Shown here: one piece after another, positions 16,481 through 25,418 of the stretch | Layout of the letters: each line of letters opens with the position of its first letter | Position numbering within the stretch: position 1 is the first letter of the stretch | From: Myxococcus xanthus | GTDB taxonomy: Bacteria; Myxococcota; Myxococcia; Myxococcales; Myxococcaceae | Reading direction: 5' to 3' | Assembly: GCF_006402735.1 (NCBI RefSeq) | Contig: NZ_CP017174.1 | Location: 8,970,001 to 9,034,000, forward strand | Length of the DNA: 64,000 bases | Notes under the pieces: model-generated | The model's database searches: none | What the model was told of the DNA's origin: nothing | What the model saw: the letters and a program-made list of their open reading frames with translations, nothing else | Made by a program: the position numbers and the translations under genes

Positions 16481-18289
16481 ATGCCCCCCCGCAGCACTCG
16501 CGTCCGCTGGGCGATCCCGTTGCTCTACCTGGCCCTGGGAACCGCCGCTTGTGACACCCTGAAGTCAGAGCCCAAACCTGGCCAGCCTCCGCCCATTGGC
16601 GAAGAGGAACCGCCTCCCGAGCTGCGCGTCACGGTGCGGACCGAAGGGCCCGAATTCTGCCGGGAAGGACAGTGGACGCTCTCCGTCACCGTGGAAGGCG
16701 GCACGCCAGAGCGCGTGGAGCTCCTCACGAACGAGCAGGCGCCCATGACACTGGAGGCGCCGTACCGGCACGTCATCGACTGCGCCACGCACGCCGAGGG
16801 CCGCGTCTCGTTCCTGGCGAGAGCCGTGGGCGAGGAACAGAACTTCGAGGCGGAAGAGGCTTCCGTGGTGGTGGACCGCACGGCGCCCACCATCGTCTCC
16901 CGTCGCCCGCTCCTCAGCCACCCGTCGGTGAGCGCTCCACTGGCGTTCGTCTTCTCGGAGCCGCTGCTCCCAGGCTCGATTCAAGCCTCGCCCACCCAAC
17001 TGCGCGACCAGGACGGATTCTCCGTCGCCCATCAAGCGGTCCTCAGTGAGGACGGAACGGTCCTTGAGTTGGTGCCGTCGTCGCCGCTCCGCCCGCCCGT
17101 CACGCTCCATGCGGAGCTGCTCCAGCGGACACTGACCGACCGGGCTGGAAACCTGCTCGAACCCAACCTGACAGTCTACACCCGCACCCACAGCGCCACC
17201 TACTGGCCGTTCAGCCGCGTCACCGAGCATGAGGGCCCGCTCAACACCTACTATCCCGTGTCCCTCGCACTCGGAGGTGTCTTTCCCAGGACGATGCCCG
17301 TCGTCGGATTTGCCAATCTTTACTCACCGGAATCGGACGAGCCATCCGTCGCGCGGTGGGATGGCCATACATGGCAGCAACTCCCTCCGCTCCGAGCGGC
17401 GACTGAACGGACTCGGCCCGCCCAGAATCTTCAGGTTGCCGCGCACGGCGAATCCATCGTCGCGACCTGGCTCGAGCGGGATGAAGAAACCGGGTTCGAC
17501 CATATCCATGTGGTGCGCTACGTCGGGACGGACTGGGAACGCGTGGGGATGCCCCACGCCGTTGAATCCGACTCCACCCAGGTCAAGATGACGTTGGGCG
17601 AGTTTGGAAGGCCCGTCCTCGCAGTGGAGCGGCTCATCGACTTTCTCGAGACCGAGTTGCGCGTCATCCGTTGGACAGGCACGGAGTGGTTGGCCTTGGG
17701 GGACGCGCTCGGCGAGAACCCGGAGCGATTCAGCTCTTCGCAGCACGCAGCCATCGTCGCTGACTCGAAGGTGGTCGTGAGCTGGGTAGAGCGATCCGTC
17801 AGCGGCGACACCCTCAACCTCCACGTCCGCGTCTTTGAGGACGGAAGCTGGTCTCCCGTGGGCGAGCCCCTCCCCATCACGGAAGGCACACTCGTGGAGC
17901 GAGTCGAGCTCGCGCTTCGAGACTACGACCGCGTCGTCATCGCCTGGAGCGAGCGTCACACCAATGCAAACGTCAGCACCCTCCGGCTCACGTCCGCGGC
18001 CCTGGACTCCTGGCGAGCCGAGTGGGCCCCTATCGACCAAGTCGAGGTCTTGAGCAGAGTCAGCACCCATGACTCGCTCAGGCTGGTCGTCGATCGCGAC
18101 AACGAGCCCTGGTTGGCCTGGAGCGAGCACACGCCGGCTTCTGACACCAAGAGCTACTACCGCAAGCGCCGCGCCACCGGCTGGGAGCCCAAGCAAATCA
18201 TTTCAGGAGAGACGTTGTCAGGGTTCCTGCTTGATGGGAACGCATTCCCCTGGGCCTTGTCGGGCGGCGCCGTGGTTCGCCCACAGTAA
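16481..18289 (+). CDS. large lipoprotein with Ig-like and propeller-like regions
   Basis: 602 residues from the ATG at 16481. Lipobox TAAC near residue 24, then a Pro/Glu tether. Residues 45-130 resemble an Ig-like (Big) domain ending in VVVDRTAPTIV. Residues 130-220 resemble an SbsA/Big_5-type Ig domain (PLAFVFSEPLLPGSI). The remaining 370 residues repeat Trp-containing blades (WDGHTWQQLPP, RWTGTEWLALGD, FEDGSWSPVGEPL), as in fungal-lectin-like or sialidase-like propellers. It lies 64 bp after the caspase gene and may be cotranscribed. Function unknown; surface binding is plausible. Confidence 0.75.
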   Translation: MPPRSTRVRWAIPLLYLALGTAACDTLKSEPKPGQPPPIGEEEPPPELRVTVRTEGPEFCREGQWTLSVTVEGGTPERVELLTNEQAPMTLEAPYRHVIDCATHAEGRVSFLARAVGEEQNFEAEEASVVVDRTAPTIVSRRPLLSHPSVSAPLAFVFSEPLLPGSIQASPTQLRDQDGFSVAHQAVLSEDGTVLELVPSSPLRPPVTLHAELLQRTLTDRAGNLLEPNLTVYTRTHSATYWPFSRVTEHEGPLNTYYPVSLALGGVFPRTMPVVGFANLYSPESDEPSVARWDGHTWQQLPPLRAATERTRPAQNLQVAAHGESIVATWLERDEETGFDHIHVVRYVGTDWERVGMPHAVESDSTQVKMTLGEFGRPVLAVERLIDFLETELRVIRWTGTEWLALGDALGENPERFSSSQHAAIVADSKVVVSWVERSVSGDTLNLHVRVFEDGSWSPVGEPLPITEGTLVERVELALRDYDRVVIAWSERHTNANVSTLRLTSAALDSWRAEWAPIDQVEVLSRVSTHDSLRLVVDRDNEPWLAWSEHTPASDTKSYYRKRRATGWEPKQIISGETLSGFLLDGNAFPWALSGGAVVRPQ

Positions 18290-18292
18290 GAC

Positions 18293-18323
18293 GGCGAGCG
18301 GCGCCACCCTGGTGCCGCTCGCC
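18293..18323. terminator. bidirectional hairpin between convergent genes
   Basis: GGCGAGCGGC (18293-18302) pairs perfectly with GCCGCTCGCC (18314-18323), and the inner GCCA/TGGT extends the stem to about 14 bp around a CCC loop. It lies four bases after the stop of the 16.5 kb lipoprotein gene and before the end of the converging peptidase gene. Confidence 0.75.
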
Positions 18324-18343
18324 ATGCCTCACGCGCCCCGTGC

Positions 18344-19750
18344 TCAGCGCACCAGATGGAAGTCCGTCTGGCGCTTCCAGCCCCAGTGAACGCGGCCCTC
18401 GGCGTCGATGGTGATGTCCTCTTCCTGCGCCGAGCGCACCCGCTGACCGTTCCACTCCGGCACCGCGGACGTGGCCTGCAGCTCGATGGAGTACCACTGG
18501 TTCGCAATCACCTTGTGGTCTCCATTGCCGGGCACGCCCTCCTGGCGGTCCCACAGGCCCACCATGGGGCCGGCGCCGTGGCCGTGCAGGCCAATGGGAT
18601 GCGAGTACACGGTGCCGTCGATGCCCTCGGCGCGCATCCGCTCGAGGGAGGCGCGGAGGATGTCGTTGCCCGTGCGGCCGGGACGCAGCTCCTCGAAGAC
18701 GATGTCCTGCAGCCGGTTGGACGTCTTCAGCGCGGCCTTCAGCCCTGCGGGGACGTCCTTCTCGCCCTCGCGCAGCACATAGCCCATGTGCTGGGTGTCC
18801 GTATTGAGGCCCAGCGCGGTGACGCCGTAGTCACAGTGCAGCACGTCGCCACGCTGGATGATGGGGTCGTCGCCCAGTTCCTGCTCCGTGACGCCCTGCC
18901 GCTGGATGTCCACCGAGGGCTGGAACCACGTCTCCAGGCCCAGGTCCGCCAGGCGCTGGCGCATCCACCACTCCACGTCACGGGTGGTGGTGACGCCCGG
19001 GGTGATGACCTGGTTGGAGAAGGCCGTCTCGATGATGTTCCACGCGAGTTTCGTCTGCTCCTCGTAGAAGCGGGCCTCATCCGCGCTGCGCCAGGCGATG
19101 AGGTCCACCGCCAGCCCGTCCACGGAGGTGAAGCGCTTCACCCAGTCGGGGCCGAGCGCCTCCGCCATGCCCTCGTATTCGCCATGGGTGAGGCCGTCCG
19201 CGAAGGCGAAGGTGCGCGACACGTTGAGGGCAATACGCTTCGGCTGGCGCTCCTCCACCACCTGCTTGAGCACCTGCCACTGCTCGGGGCCCCACAGCTC
19301 CGCCTCCCGATTCACACCGCCGCCGTCCACCTGCCGCTGCGCGCGGCGGGGCGTGTAGATGCCTCCCTGCGAGCCACCTCCCAGCGCGAGCCGCTCCACG
19401 CCCTGCTCCGGACCTCGGTCGAAGAAGACGTAGATGGTCCGGCGGCGCGCGGCGAACGTCGTTGGCGAGACGAGCGCCTTGAAGACAGGGTCCTCGTTGT
19501 ACTCGCGCATGGGGATGACCCACATGTCCACGCCGTGCTGGCGCATGAGCTGAGGCAGCGCCTTCTCCACGCGCTCGGCCAGCCATGCCTGCTGGCGCTT
19601 CGCCTGCTCACGCAGGGTGCCAAAGGGACGCTCGGGTGCCGGGGACTTCGCCTCGGCGGTGGTGGCGTCCGGTGCCTGTGCCTTCGGAGAGACGGTGGCG
19701 CAGGAAGTGGAGAGCAGCAACGGGGCAAGCAACAGGGTCCGAGTGCGCAT
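18344..19750 (-). CDS. M24-family metallopeptidase (Xaa-Pro aminopeptidase-like) lipoprotein
   Basis: 468 residues from the ATG at 19750, which begins directly with a lipoprotein signal (lipobox STSC); six more residues would precede it from an upstream alternative start. The pita-bread fold is in the C-terminal half, with metal ligands readable in HCDYGV, NTDTQH, YSHPIGLHGHG, SIELQA and AQEEDI. The N-terminal half is a creatinase-like domain (MWVIPMREYNEDPVF). It should remove N-terminal residues preceding proline, outside the cytoplasm. All five ligands are present. It converges with the lipoprotein gene at 16.5 kb. Confidence 0.9.
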   Translation of the reverse strand: MRTRTLLLAPLLLSTSCATVSPKAQAPDATTAEAKSPAPERPFGTLREQAKRQQAWLAERVEKALPQLMRQHGVDMWVIPMREYNEDPVFKALVSPTTFAARRRTIYVFFDRGPEQGVERLALGGGSQGGIYTPRRAQRQVDGGGVNREAELWGPEQWQVLKQVVEERQPKRIALNVSRTFAFADGLTHGEYEGMAEALGPDWVKRFTSVDGLAVDLIAWRSADEARFYEEQTKLAWNIIETAFSNQVITPGVTTTRDVEWWMRQRLADLGLETWFQPSVDIQRQGVTEQELGDDPIIQRGDVLHCDYGVTALGLNTDTQHMGYVLREGEKDVPAGLKAALKTSNRLQDIVFEELRPGRTGNDILRASLERMRAEGIDGTVYSHPIGLHGHGAGPMVGLWDRQEGVPGNGDHKVIANQWYSIELQATSAVPEWNGQRVRSAQEEDITIDAEGRVHWGWKRQTDFHLVR

Positions 19751-19871
19751 GGCCGCGCAGTCTGTCACGCACCGGCACGCGGCGCGCGCGGAGTCCGCAC
19801 GCCGTCAGCGGCTCACGCCCCGAGAGGCCCGCGACTCCGGAACGCAGGGAGCAGCCGTGAAATCGCCGGAG

Positions 19872-20246
19872 TCAGGGCACGCCCGCACAGGCCGCGCCAT
19901 CCACGCCGCACACAGCGAGCAGACGGGCTTCGTCGATGGATTGCAGGCAACCGCTCGCGGTGACCGCGTCGAGTTCATCGATGCGCACGCGCATGCACTG
20001 CACGCAGCCCGCCTTCGCACCACTTTCGGTTCGCGACAGGTCCGGCTCCACCGCCGCGTAGGCCGCGATGCGGTCAGCCTCACACTGCTCGCGTGACACC
20101 GTCAGGGTTCCGCACTGTTCCTCATACGCGCACGCGGATGCCGCCACGCGCTCCGACCAGCCAGCGTAGGAGCGCTGCGGCGCCTCCGAGCCACCACACG
20201 CCACGAGCCACACGCACACCACCAGCGACGCCTTCCACGGGTTCAT
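19872..20246 (-). CDS. small Cys-rich lipoprotein
   Basis: 124 residues with lipobox LVAC near residue 17. Eight further cysteines follow, several in CxxC-like spacing (AGCVQC) or evenly spread, suggesting four disulphides in a small helical domain. Similar small Cys-rich lipoproteins are common in Myxococcus genomes and have no known role. The gene lies 121 bp upstream of the M24 peptidase gene on the same strand and may share its transcript. Confidence 0.65.
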   Translation of the reverse strand: MNPWKASLVVCVWLVACGGSEAPQRSYAGWSERVAASACAYEEQCGTLTVSREQCEADRIAAYAAVEPDLSRTESGAKAGCVQCMRVRIDELDAVTASGCLQSIDEARLLAVCGVDGAACAGVP

Positions 20247-20368
20247 GCCCCCATCTCACCCGGCGCTAGCGCTGGAGTCACCCTCAACGCCTGCCTGCCC
20301 GTCCGCCCCCCAGCGACCTCGAGCCTCGCCGCGCTCGCCCACACACAGCGAGGCCCGCGAGACGCGCG

Positions 20369-21559
20369 TCACTCGACCTGCCCGGCCACGGAGAGTTCCA
20401 TCACGGCCTCGGCGCCTCCCATCTCTCGCGCAGCACACGGCACCACGCCACAAGCATCAGGGACATAGCGCTCGCTCTCGGACAGCATGCCCGCCGCCTC
20501 GTTGCCACCGCCCATCACCAGCACCGCGCCATCTCCCAGCGCCAGGGCGCCCAGCTTCTCGCGCGGCTCGTCCAACGCGGGCGCGGAAGACCACGTCTCC
20601 GTCTTCAAATCGAAGCGCTCCACCGACGCGAGCGCCCCCGTCGTGTAGTGCTCGCCGCCCATCATCAGCACCGCGCCATCCGGCAGCACCACCGTCGCAT
20701 GATGCTCACGAGGCACCTTGGGCGCGCCCACCAGCGTCCACACACCCGTCTCCGGCGAATACACCTCCGCCGTGGCCGCCGCGCGGGCCGTGGTTCCACC
20801 CACCACCAACACGCGCCCATCCGGAAGCAACGTCACCGAGTGCGCCAACCGGTGCGTGCCCGCCGCCCCACCGGTGAGTCCCGCCTTCTCCCAGAGTCCC
20901 GTCACCGGGTCATACAGCTCCGCCTGCAGGCCACTCACGAACAGGGCCTTGCCGTTGGCCAGCACCACCGCCGTCTGGGCCCCACCCCGTGAGAAGCCCG
21001 GAGGCGACGCGGCGCTCCACATCCCCGTCGCAGGATCGAACAACTCCGCCGAACGCAGCGGTCGCTGGTCCACATCCGTCCCACCCGCCACCAACACGCG
21101 CCCATCCGCCAGCAGCACCGCGGCCGGGTCATTGCGCGCCACGCCCATGGGGCGCACCTCCGTCCACGTCCCGGTGTCCGGCGCATACACCTCCGCGTCC
21201 GCAAGCGCGCCCATCGCCAAGCCGTTGGAGCCGCCCATCACCAGCACTCGGCCGTCCGTCAGCCGCACCGCGGCGTGGTTGCGTCGGCGCGTGTGCATGG
21301 CCCCCGTCTCACGCCAGCGGCCCGTCTCCGGCTCGAACACCTCGCAGCTGCCCAGCGTTCGGCTCCCGTCATGCCCGCCCGAGGCCAACACACGCCCGCT
21401 CTCCATCACCACGAAGGGCAGGAGCTTGCGGGGTGTGGACAAGAACAGGCCCTGCTCCGCCGCCCCGTTCCCCCCGTCCTCCGCGCGCGGACCCGCGCTG
21501 CAAGCGAACGAGACAGCGAAGAGAATGACCGTGACACATGATGCCGAAAACCGTTGCAT
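20369..21559 (-). CDS. Kelch-repeat beta-propeller lipoprotein
   Basis: 396 residues from the ATG at 21559; the frame is open further upstream, but this ATG starts a lipoprotein signal (lipobox SFAC). Six or seven Kelch blades are visible through repeats of the form 'LPDGRVLVxGG...AEVYxPxTGxW' from about residue 50 to 370. The fold is a propeller, usually a binding module. It ends with a short Cys-containing tail (DACGVVPCA). No catalytic residues of galactose oxidase were seen. Function unknown. Confidence 0.85.
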   Translation of the reverse strand: MQRFSASCVTVILFAVSFACSAGPRAEDGGNGAAEQGLFLSTPRKLLPFVVMESGRVLASGGHDGSRTLGSCEVFEPETGRWRETGAMHTRRRNHAAVRLTDGRVLVMGGSNGLAMGALADAEVYAPDTGTWTEVRPMGVARNDPAAVLLADGRVLVAGGTDVDQRPLRSAELFDPATGMWSAASPPGFSRGGAQTAVVLANGKALFVSGLQAELYDPVTGLWEKAGLTGGAAGTHRLAHSVTLLPDGRVLVVGGTTARAAATAEVYSPETGVWTLVGAPKVPREHHATVVLPDGAVLMMGGEHYTTGALASVERFDLKTETWSSAPALDEPREKLGALALGDGAVLVMGGGNEAAGMLSESERYVPDACGVVPCAAREMGGAEAVMELSVAGQVE

Positions 21560-21738
21560 GACCCCACCTGGAATGCCCGTCGAAGCAGTCATGTCTAGAC
21601 TGACCGTCTGACATTCCAGGGCGGCCCAACCTGAGTGATTCCCGACGCTTACCCGGGCCCCCAGGGCCTGTCCGGCGACCTGTCCAGAGCGGGCCGGAGC
21701 GAGCGTGCAACGCCTTGCGTCACTCATTTTCTCGCGGC

Positions 21739-22044
21739 TCAAGACTCCACGTCGACATTCACGGGCTCGCGTTCCAGTCCGTTGGAATGGCGAGGTGGGA
21801 GCGCGCCGCCGTCGTCATCCACCTCCAGCGTGAGGAGCGGATGGTCCGCATTGACGAGGTAGACGTCGTGGCCGCGGATGAAGTCCACGTCGGAGAACTC
21901 CACCAGGTAGTCGCGCCGGGGAATGGGCACCAGCCCCTGCTCCAGTTCGAAGTGTGTGTCCCCGATGCCCGCCACGCGCCCGATGACATGGCCTGTCGCC
22001 GTCCGCACGGTCATGCCTTCGTGTACGTCGTCTGTCCGAATCAT
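21739..22044 (-). CDS. small DUF2171/PRC-barrel-like protein
   Basis: 101 residues from the ATG at 22044. AGGAGG lies a few bases upstream and decides this start over longer in-frame options. The N-terminal half matches the DUF2171/PRC-barrel pattern: MTVRTATGHVIGRVAGIGD, then IPRRDYLVEFSDVDFIRGHDVYLV. Such proteins are small, cytoplasmic and of unknown function. It diverges from the 65-residue gene at 22318. Confidence 0.65.
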   Translation of the reverse strand: MIRTDDVHEGMTVRTATGHVIGRVAGIGDTHFELEQGLVPIPRRDYLVEFSDVDFIRGHDVYLVNADHPLLTLEVDDDGGALPPRHSNGLEREPVNVDVES

Positions 22045-22317
22045 TCCGGCCTCCTCGCGCTCGGGTGCCCGGCCCGTCCGGGACTCCCAGACAACAGTGC
22101 GAGCGGGCATGACGGGACGCACCTGCAACGGTGCACGCGGAGGAGCGCTCGCGACGACGGCCCGCCGCTCCACCACCGCGCGAACGCGGGGACCGCCGGT
22201 CTTCATGTCCTGCCAGGAGAACGCGAGGCGCCAGGCCGCCAGCCCTGGCGTACTCCGGGCAGGCGTCGAGGCCACATGGACATGTGCGTGCCTAACGTTC
22301 CAGGCAGGAGGTGCACC

Positions 22318-22515
22318 ATGTTGCTGGAACTGTCCGCCGTGGAGGCGCGCGAGATGAAGCAGGCGCTGGACACAGCGCTGCTCGCGCTCTTGGAAGAGAT
22401 GGCCCATGCGGACCCGCGCGCCCATCGCGACCTGCTGCGCGAGCGATATGAGCGGCTGGACCAACTCAACCGCCGGCTCGATATGAGCCTGGAGGGAGAA
22501 CAGGTCTACGCCTGA
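22318..22515 (+). CDS. small helical protein of unknown function
   Basis: 65 residues with a good ribosome site (CAGGAGG, 6 nt before ATG). It is almost entirely helical and charged: EAREMKQALDTALLALLEE then RDLLRERYERLDQLNRRL. Third-position GC is high, supporting a real gene. It converges with the ABC ATPase gene. No family recognised. Confidence 0.6.
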   Translation: MLLELSAVEAREMKQALDTALLALLEEMAHADPRAHRDLLRERYERLDQLNRRLDMSLEGEQVYA

Positions 22516-22521
22516 GGCCCG

Positions 22522-23535
22522 CTACAGGGCCCGGCCCGACTTCGCATCGAAGCGCCGCGGCTTCGCCGCGTCATACCGCAGCCACACCGGAGCGCCCGTG
22601 GGCACACGGAAGTCCCCGGCGGCGCGCGCCACCATGCGCTCCCCGGCCACGTCCACCGTCACCCAGCTCTCCGCGCCCATGAGTTCCACCAGGTACACGC
22701 GGCCCTCCAGCGCGTCCGGTGGCGGCGTGCCCTGCCCCACCTCCAGGTGCTCGGGGCGCAGCCCCAACACCACGTCCGCGTCCGGCAGCCCCAACGTCCG
22801 GGGCCTCACCAGGTTGATGCGCGGCGCGCCGAAGAAGCCCGCCACGAACAGGTTCGCCGGCGCGTCGTACAGCTCGCGCGGCGGGGCCACCTGCAGCACC
22901 TCGCCCTGGTTCATCACCACCACGCGGTCCGACAGCGTCATCGCCTCCGCCTGGTCATGGGTGACGTAGACGAAGGTGGCCTTGAGCTGCTCGTGCAGCT
23001 TCTTGATTTCCCCCCGCATCTGCGTGCGCAACGCCGCGTCCAGGTTGGACAGCGGCTCGTCGAAGAGGAACACCTTGGGGCGGCGGACCAGGGCGCGCCC
23101 CAATGCCACGCGCTGCCGCTGGCCTCCCGACAGCTCCTTCGGCCTGCGCGACAGCAGGCCCTCCAGCCCCAGCAGCGAAGCCACCTCGCGCACGCGCGCG
23201 TCGATGTCCTCCTTCGCCATCCCCGCCACCTTCAGCGGGAAGGCGAGGTTCCGCGCCACGTCCAGGTGCGGGTAGAGCGCGTAGCTCTGGAACACCATGG
23301 CGATGTCCCGCTCCCGCGGTGACATGTCATTCACCACCGCGCCGTCGATGCGCAGCGTGCCGCCCGACATCTCCTCCAGCCCGGCGATGAGGTTCAGGGT
23401 CGTGGACTTGCCGCAGCCCGACGGGCCCACCAGCGAGATGAACTCGCCGTCCGCGATGTCCAGGCTCACGCCCTTCACCGCGACCACGCCGCCCCGGTAC
23501 ACCTTGCGCACGTCCTCCAGGGACACCGTCGCCAA
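22522..23535 (-). CDS. ABC transporter ATP-binding subunit, MalK/UgpC type
   Basis: 337 residues from TTG 23535, preceded by GGGAGG; longer in-frame starts would add an Arg-rich stretch unlike the family. Walker A GPSGCGKST, Q-loop FQSYALYP, signature LSGGQRQR, Walker B VFLFDEP, D-loop SNLDA and H-loop THDQ are all intact. The C-terminal 100 residues form the TOBE/MalK regulatory domain (VVLGLRPEHLEV). Such subunits energise sugar or glycerol-phosphate importers and often serve several systems. No permease or binding protein is nearby, so it is an orphan subunit. Confidence 0.93.
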   Translation of the reverse strand: MATVSLEDVRKVYRGGVVAVKGVSLDIADGEFISLVGPSGCGKSTTLNLIAGLEEMSGGTLRIDGAVVNDMSPRERDIAMVFQSYALYPHLDVARNLAFPLKVAGMAKEDIDARVREVASLLGLEGLLSRRPKELSGGQRQRVALGRALVRRPKVFLFDEPLSNLDAALRTQMRGEIKKLHEQLKATFVYVTHDQAEAMTLSDRVVVMNQGEVLQVAPPRELYDAPANLFVAGFFGAPRINLVRPRTLGLPDADVVLGLRPEHLEVGQGTPPPDALEGRVYLVELMGAESWVTVDVAGERMVARAAGDFRVPTGAPVWLRYDAAKPRRFDAKSGRAL

Positions 23536-23776
23536 ACGCCTTGCCTCCCGGGCGCCCGGCCTCTGGACGCCCCATGTGTCATTCCGTCTCACCCACGGGG
23601 CCTCGAAGCATCGCGCCCCCCGCTCCCAGGGCAAGCCCCGTGGCGAGAGGCAGCCCCGCCTCTGACCGCCATTCCACACCGGGATGGAAGCCGGGCGGCC
23701 GGGCGCCCCTTCCCCACGCCAGGCAGCCGCTTCTTGGAGGCGGAAGGCGGCGGACGCGCACTATGTTCGCGCGGCC

Positions 23777-24574
23777 ATGAGTCCCTCGAGCCCACCGTCC
23801 TCCCGCAAGCTGGCCATCGAAGTGCGGGACCTCCACAAGTCCTTCGGAGACCAGCACGCGCTGCGTGGGGTGAATCTGGAAGTGCCAGAGGGCACCACCT
23901 GTGTGCTGATGGGCGTGTCTGGGTCGGGCAAGACAGTGCTGATGAAGCACATCATGGGCCTCTTGCGGCCGGACCGGGGCACCGTCCAGGTGGATGGCGA
24001 GGACATCGCGCGGATGAACGAGGCCGCGCTGGACCAGATGCGCCGCAAGCAGGGCATCCTCTTCCAGGCGAACGCCCTCTTCGACTCGCTCACCGTGTTC
24101 GACAACGTGGCCTTCCCCCTGCGTGAGCGCACCCGCATGCCCGAGGCGGAAATCGCCGAGACGGTGAACAAGACGCTGGAGCGCGTGGGCCTGTCGCATG
24201 CGACGCAGCGCTTCCCCGGCGAGCTGTCCGGCGGCATGCAGAAGCGCGTGGGCTTCGCGCGCGCCACCATCCTCCAGCCGAAGATTCTCCTCTACGACGA
24301 CCCCACCGCCGGACTGGATCCGCTCACCACCGCGGCGGTGAATGAAATCATCACCAGCGGCAAGCAGCAGCTCGGCGCCACCTCGCTGGTGATTACGCCG
24401 GACGTGGCCTCCGCCTTCGGCATGGCGGACCACCTGGCCCTGATGCACGAAGGCCGCATCGTGGAGTACGGCCCGCCAGACGCATTTCGCGAATCGCAGC
24501 ACCCCGCGGTGAAAGCCTTCCTCCGCAACTGGCTCCAGCGTCGCGCGCAGAGCCGTCGCGCGGCCCAGGCCTGA
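23777..24574 (+). CDS. MlaF-like ABC ATPase with altered catalytic residues
   Basis: 265 residues from the ATG at 23777. Overall similarity is to the MlaF/Ttg2A lipid-transport ATPases: Walker A GVSGSGKTVLMKHI, Q-loop LFQANALFDSLTVFDNVAFPL and signature LSGGMQKRVGFARA. Two catalytic positions differ. Walker B reads ILLYDDP, so the catalytic Glu is Asp. The H-loop reads VITPDVASAF, with Pro where the switch His is expected. The codons (GAC GAC; CCG) are clear. It may hydrolyse ATP poorly or act structurally. No MlaE or MlaD gene is adjacent. It diverges from the sugar-type ATPase across 241 bp. Confidence 0.85.
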   Translation: MSPSSPPSSRKLAIEVRDLHKSFGDQHALRGVNLEVPEGTTCVLMGVSGSGKTVLMKHIMGLLRPDRGTVQVDGEDIARMNEAALDQMRRKQGILFQANALFDSLTVFDNVAFPLRERTRMPEAEIAETVNKTLERVGLSHATQRFPGELSGGMQKRVGFARATILQPKILLYDDPTAGLDPLTTAAVNEIITSGKQQLGATSLVITPDVASAFGMADHLALMHEGRIVEYGPPDAFRESQHPAVKAFLRNWLQRRAQSRRAAQA

Positions 24575-24644
24575 GACGACACACGTTCGGAACGCGCGTT
24601 GCACACAATCCGGTCCGCCGCGCGAGTGCGGCCCGACGACCACG

Positions 24645-25418
24645 ATGAGTCTCCCATCTCCTTCGCCCCACGCGGCAGCACGAACACGGCGCGGCCGGCT
24701 GGCCACCCTCGCCGTGCTCATGTCGTGCAGCACGCCCACGCCGCCAGCGCCTCCACGCGTGGTGCTCTGGGCCTGGGAGCGGCCGGAGGACCTCCGCTTC
24801 CTCGCGACGACGGAGCGCCCGGTCAGCGTGGCCTTCCTGCTGGCCACGCTCGCGCTCACGGAGACGGAGGTGCGCGAACACCCGCGCAGGCAGCCGCTCC
24901 ACGTTCCGCCCGGGACACCCTTGAGGGCCACGGTGCGGATGGAAGCCCAGCCGGGCGCGTCGCTCGCGAAGTACCCGCCCGAAAGACTGCACGCGCTGGC
25001 GGACCGGCTCGCCACGCTGGCGCGCCTTCCGGAGCTGACGGCGCTCCAGATTGACTTCGATGCCCGCGCGTCCGAATACGACGCCTACGTCGCGCTGCTC
25101 CAGGCGCTCCGTCAGAAGCTGCCCCCATCGATGGCGCTGTCCATCACCGGCCTCGCCTCATGGTGCACGCCCGGAAGCTGGCTGACGCACGCGCCCGTGG
25201 ACGAGGTGGTGCCCCAGCTCTTCCGTATGGGCCCGGAGGCCCCCACGTGGCGGGCACGCTTCGCGCGCGGCCTTCCCGCCCCATGCCGGGGCAGCGTGGG
25301 GCTGGCGCTCGATGAGTGGCAGCCCGTGCCCCCTGGCGTCTCCACCCTCTACGTCTTCAACCCCCGGCCCTGGACGCCCGAGGCGTTCGCGCGCGCGGTG
25401 GCGGAGCTCCATCCATGA
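24645..25418 (+). CDS. DUF3142 lipoprotein
   Basis: 257 residues from the ATG at 24645. Probable lipoprotein signal with LMSC near residue 28. The domain has DUF3142 landmarks: QIDFDARASEYDAY, SITGLASWCTPGSWL and VPQLFRMG. The fold is probably a TIM barrel related to glycoside hydrolases, with the DFDAR segment at the barrel mouth. Substrate unknown. Its stop overlaps the start of the next gene (ATGA at 25415-25418), so the two proteins are translationally coupled. Confidence 0.8.
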   Translation: MSLPSPSPHAAARTRRGRLATLAVLMSCSTPTPPAPPRVVLWAWERPEDLRFLATTERPVSVAFLLATLALTETEVREHPRRQPLHVPPGTPLRATVRMEAQPGASLAKYPPERLHALADRLATLARLPELTALQIDFDARASEYDAYVALLQALRQKLPPSMALSITGLASWCTPGSWLTHAPVDEVVPQLFRMGPEAPTWRARFARGLPAPCRGSVGLALDEWQPVPPGVSTLYVFNPRPWTPEAFARAVAELHP

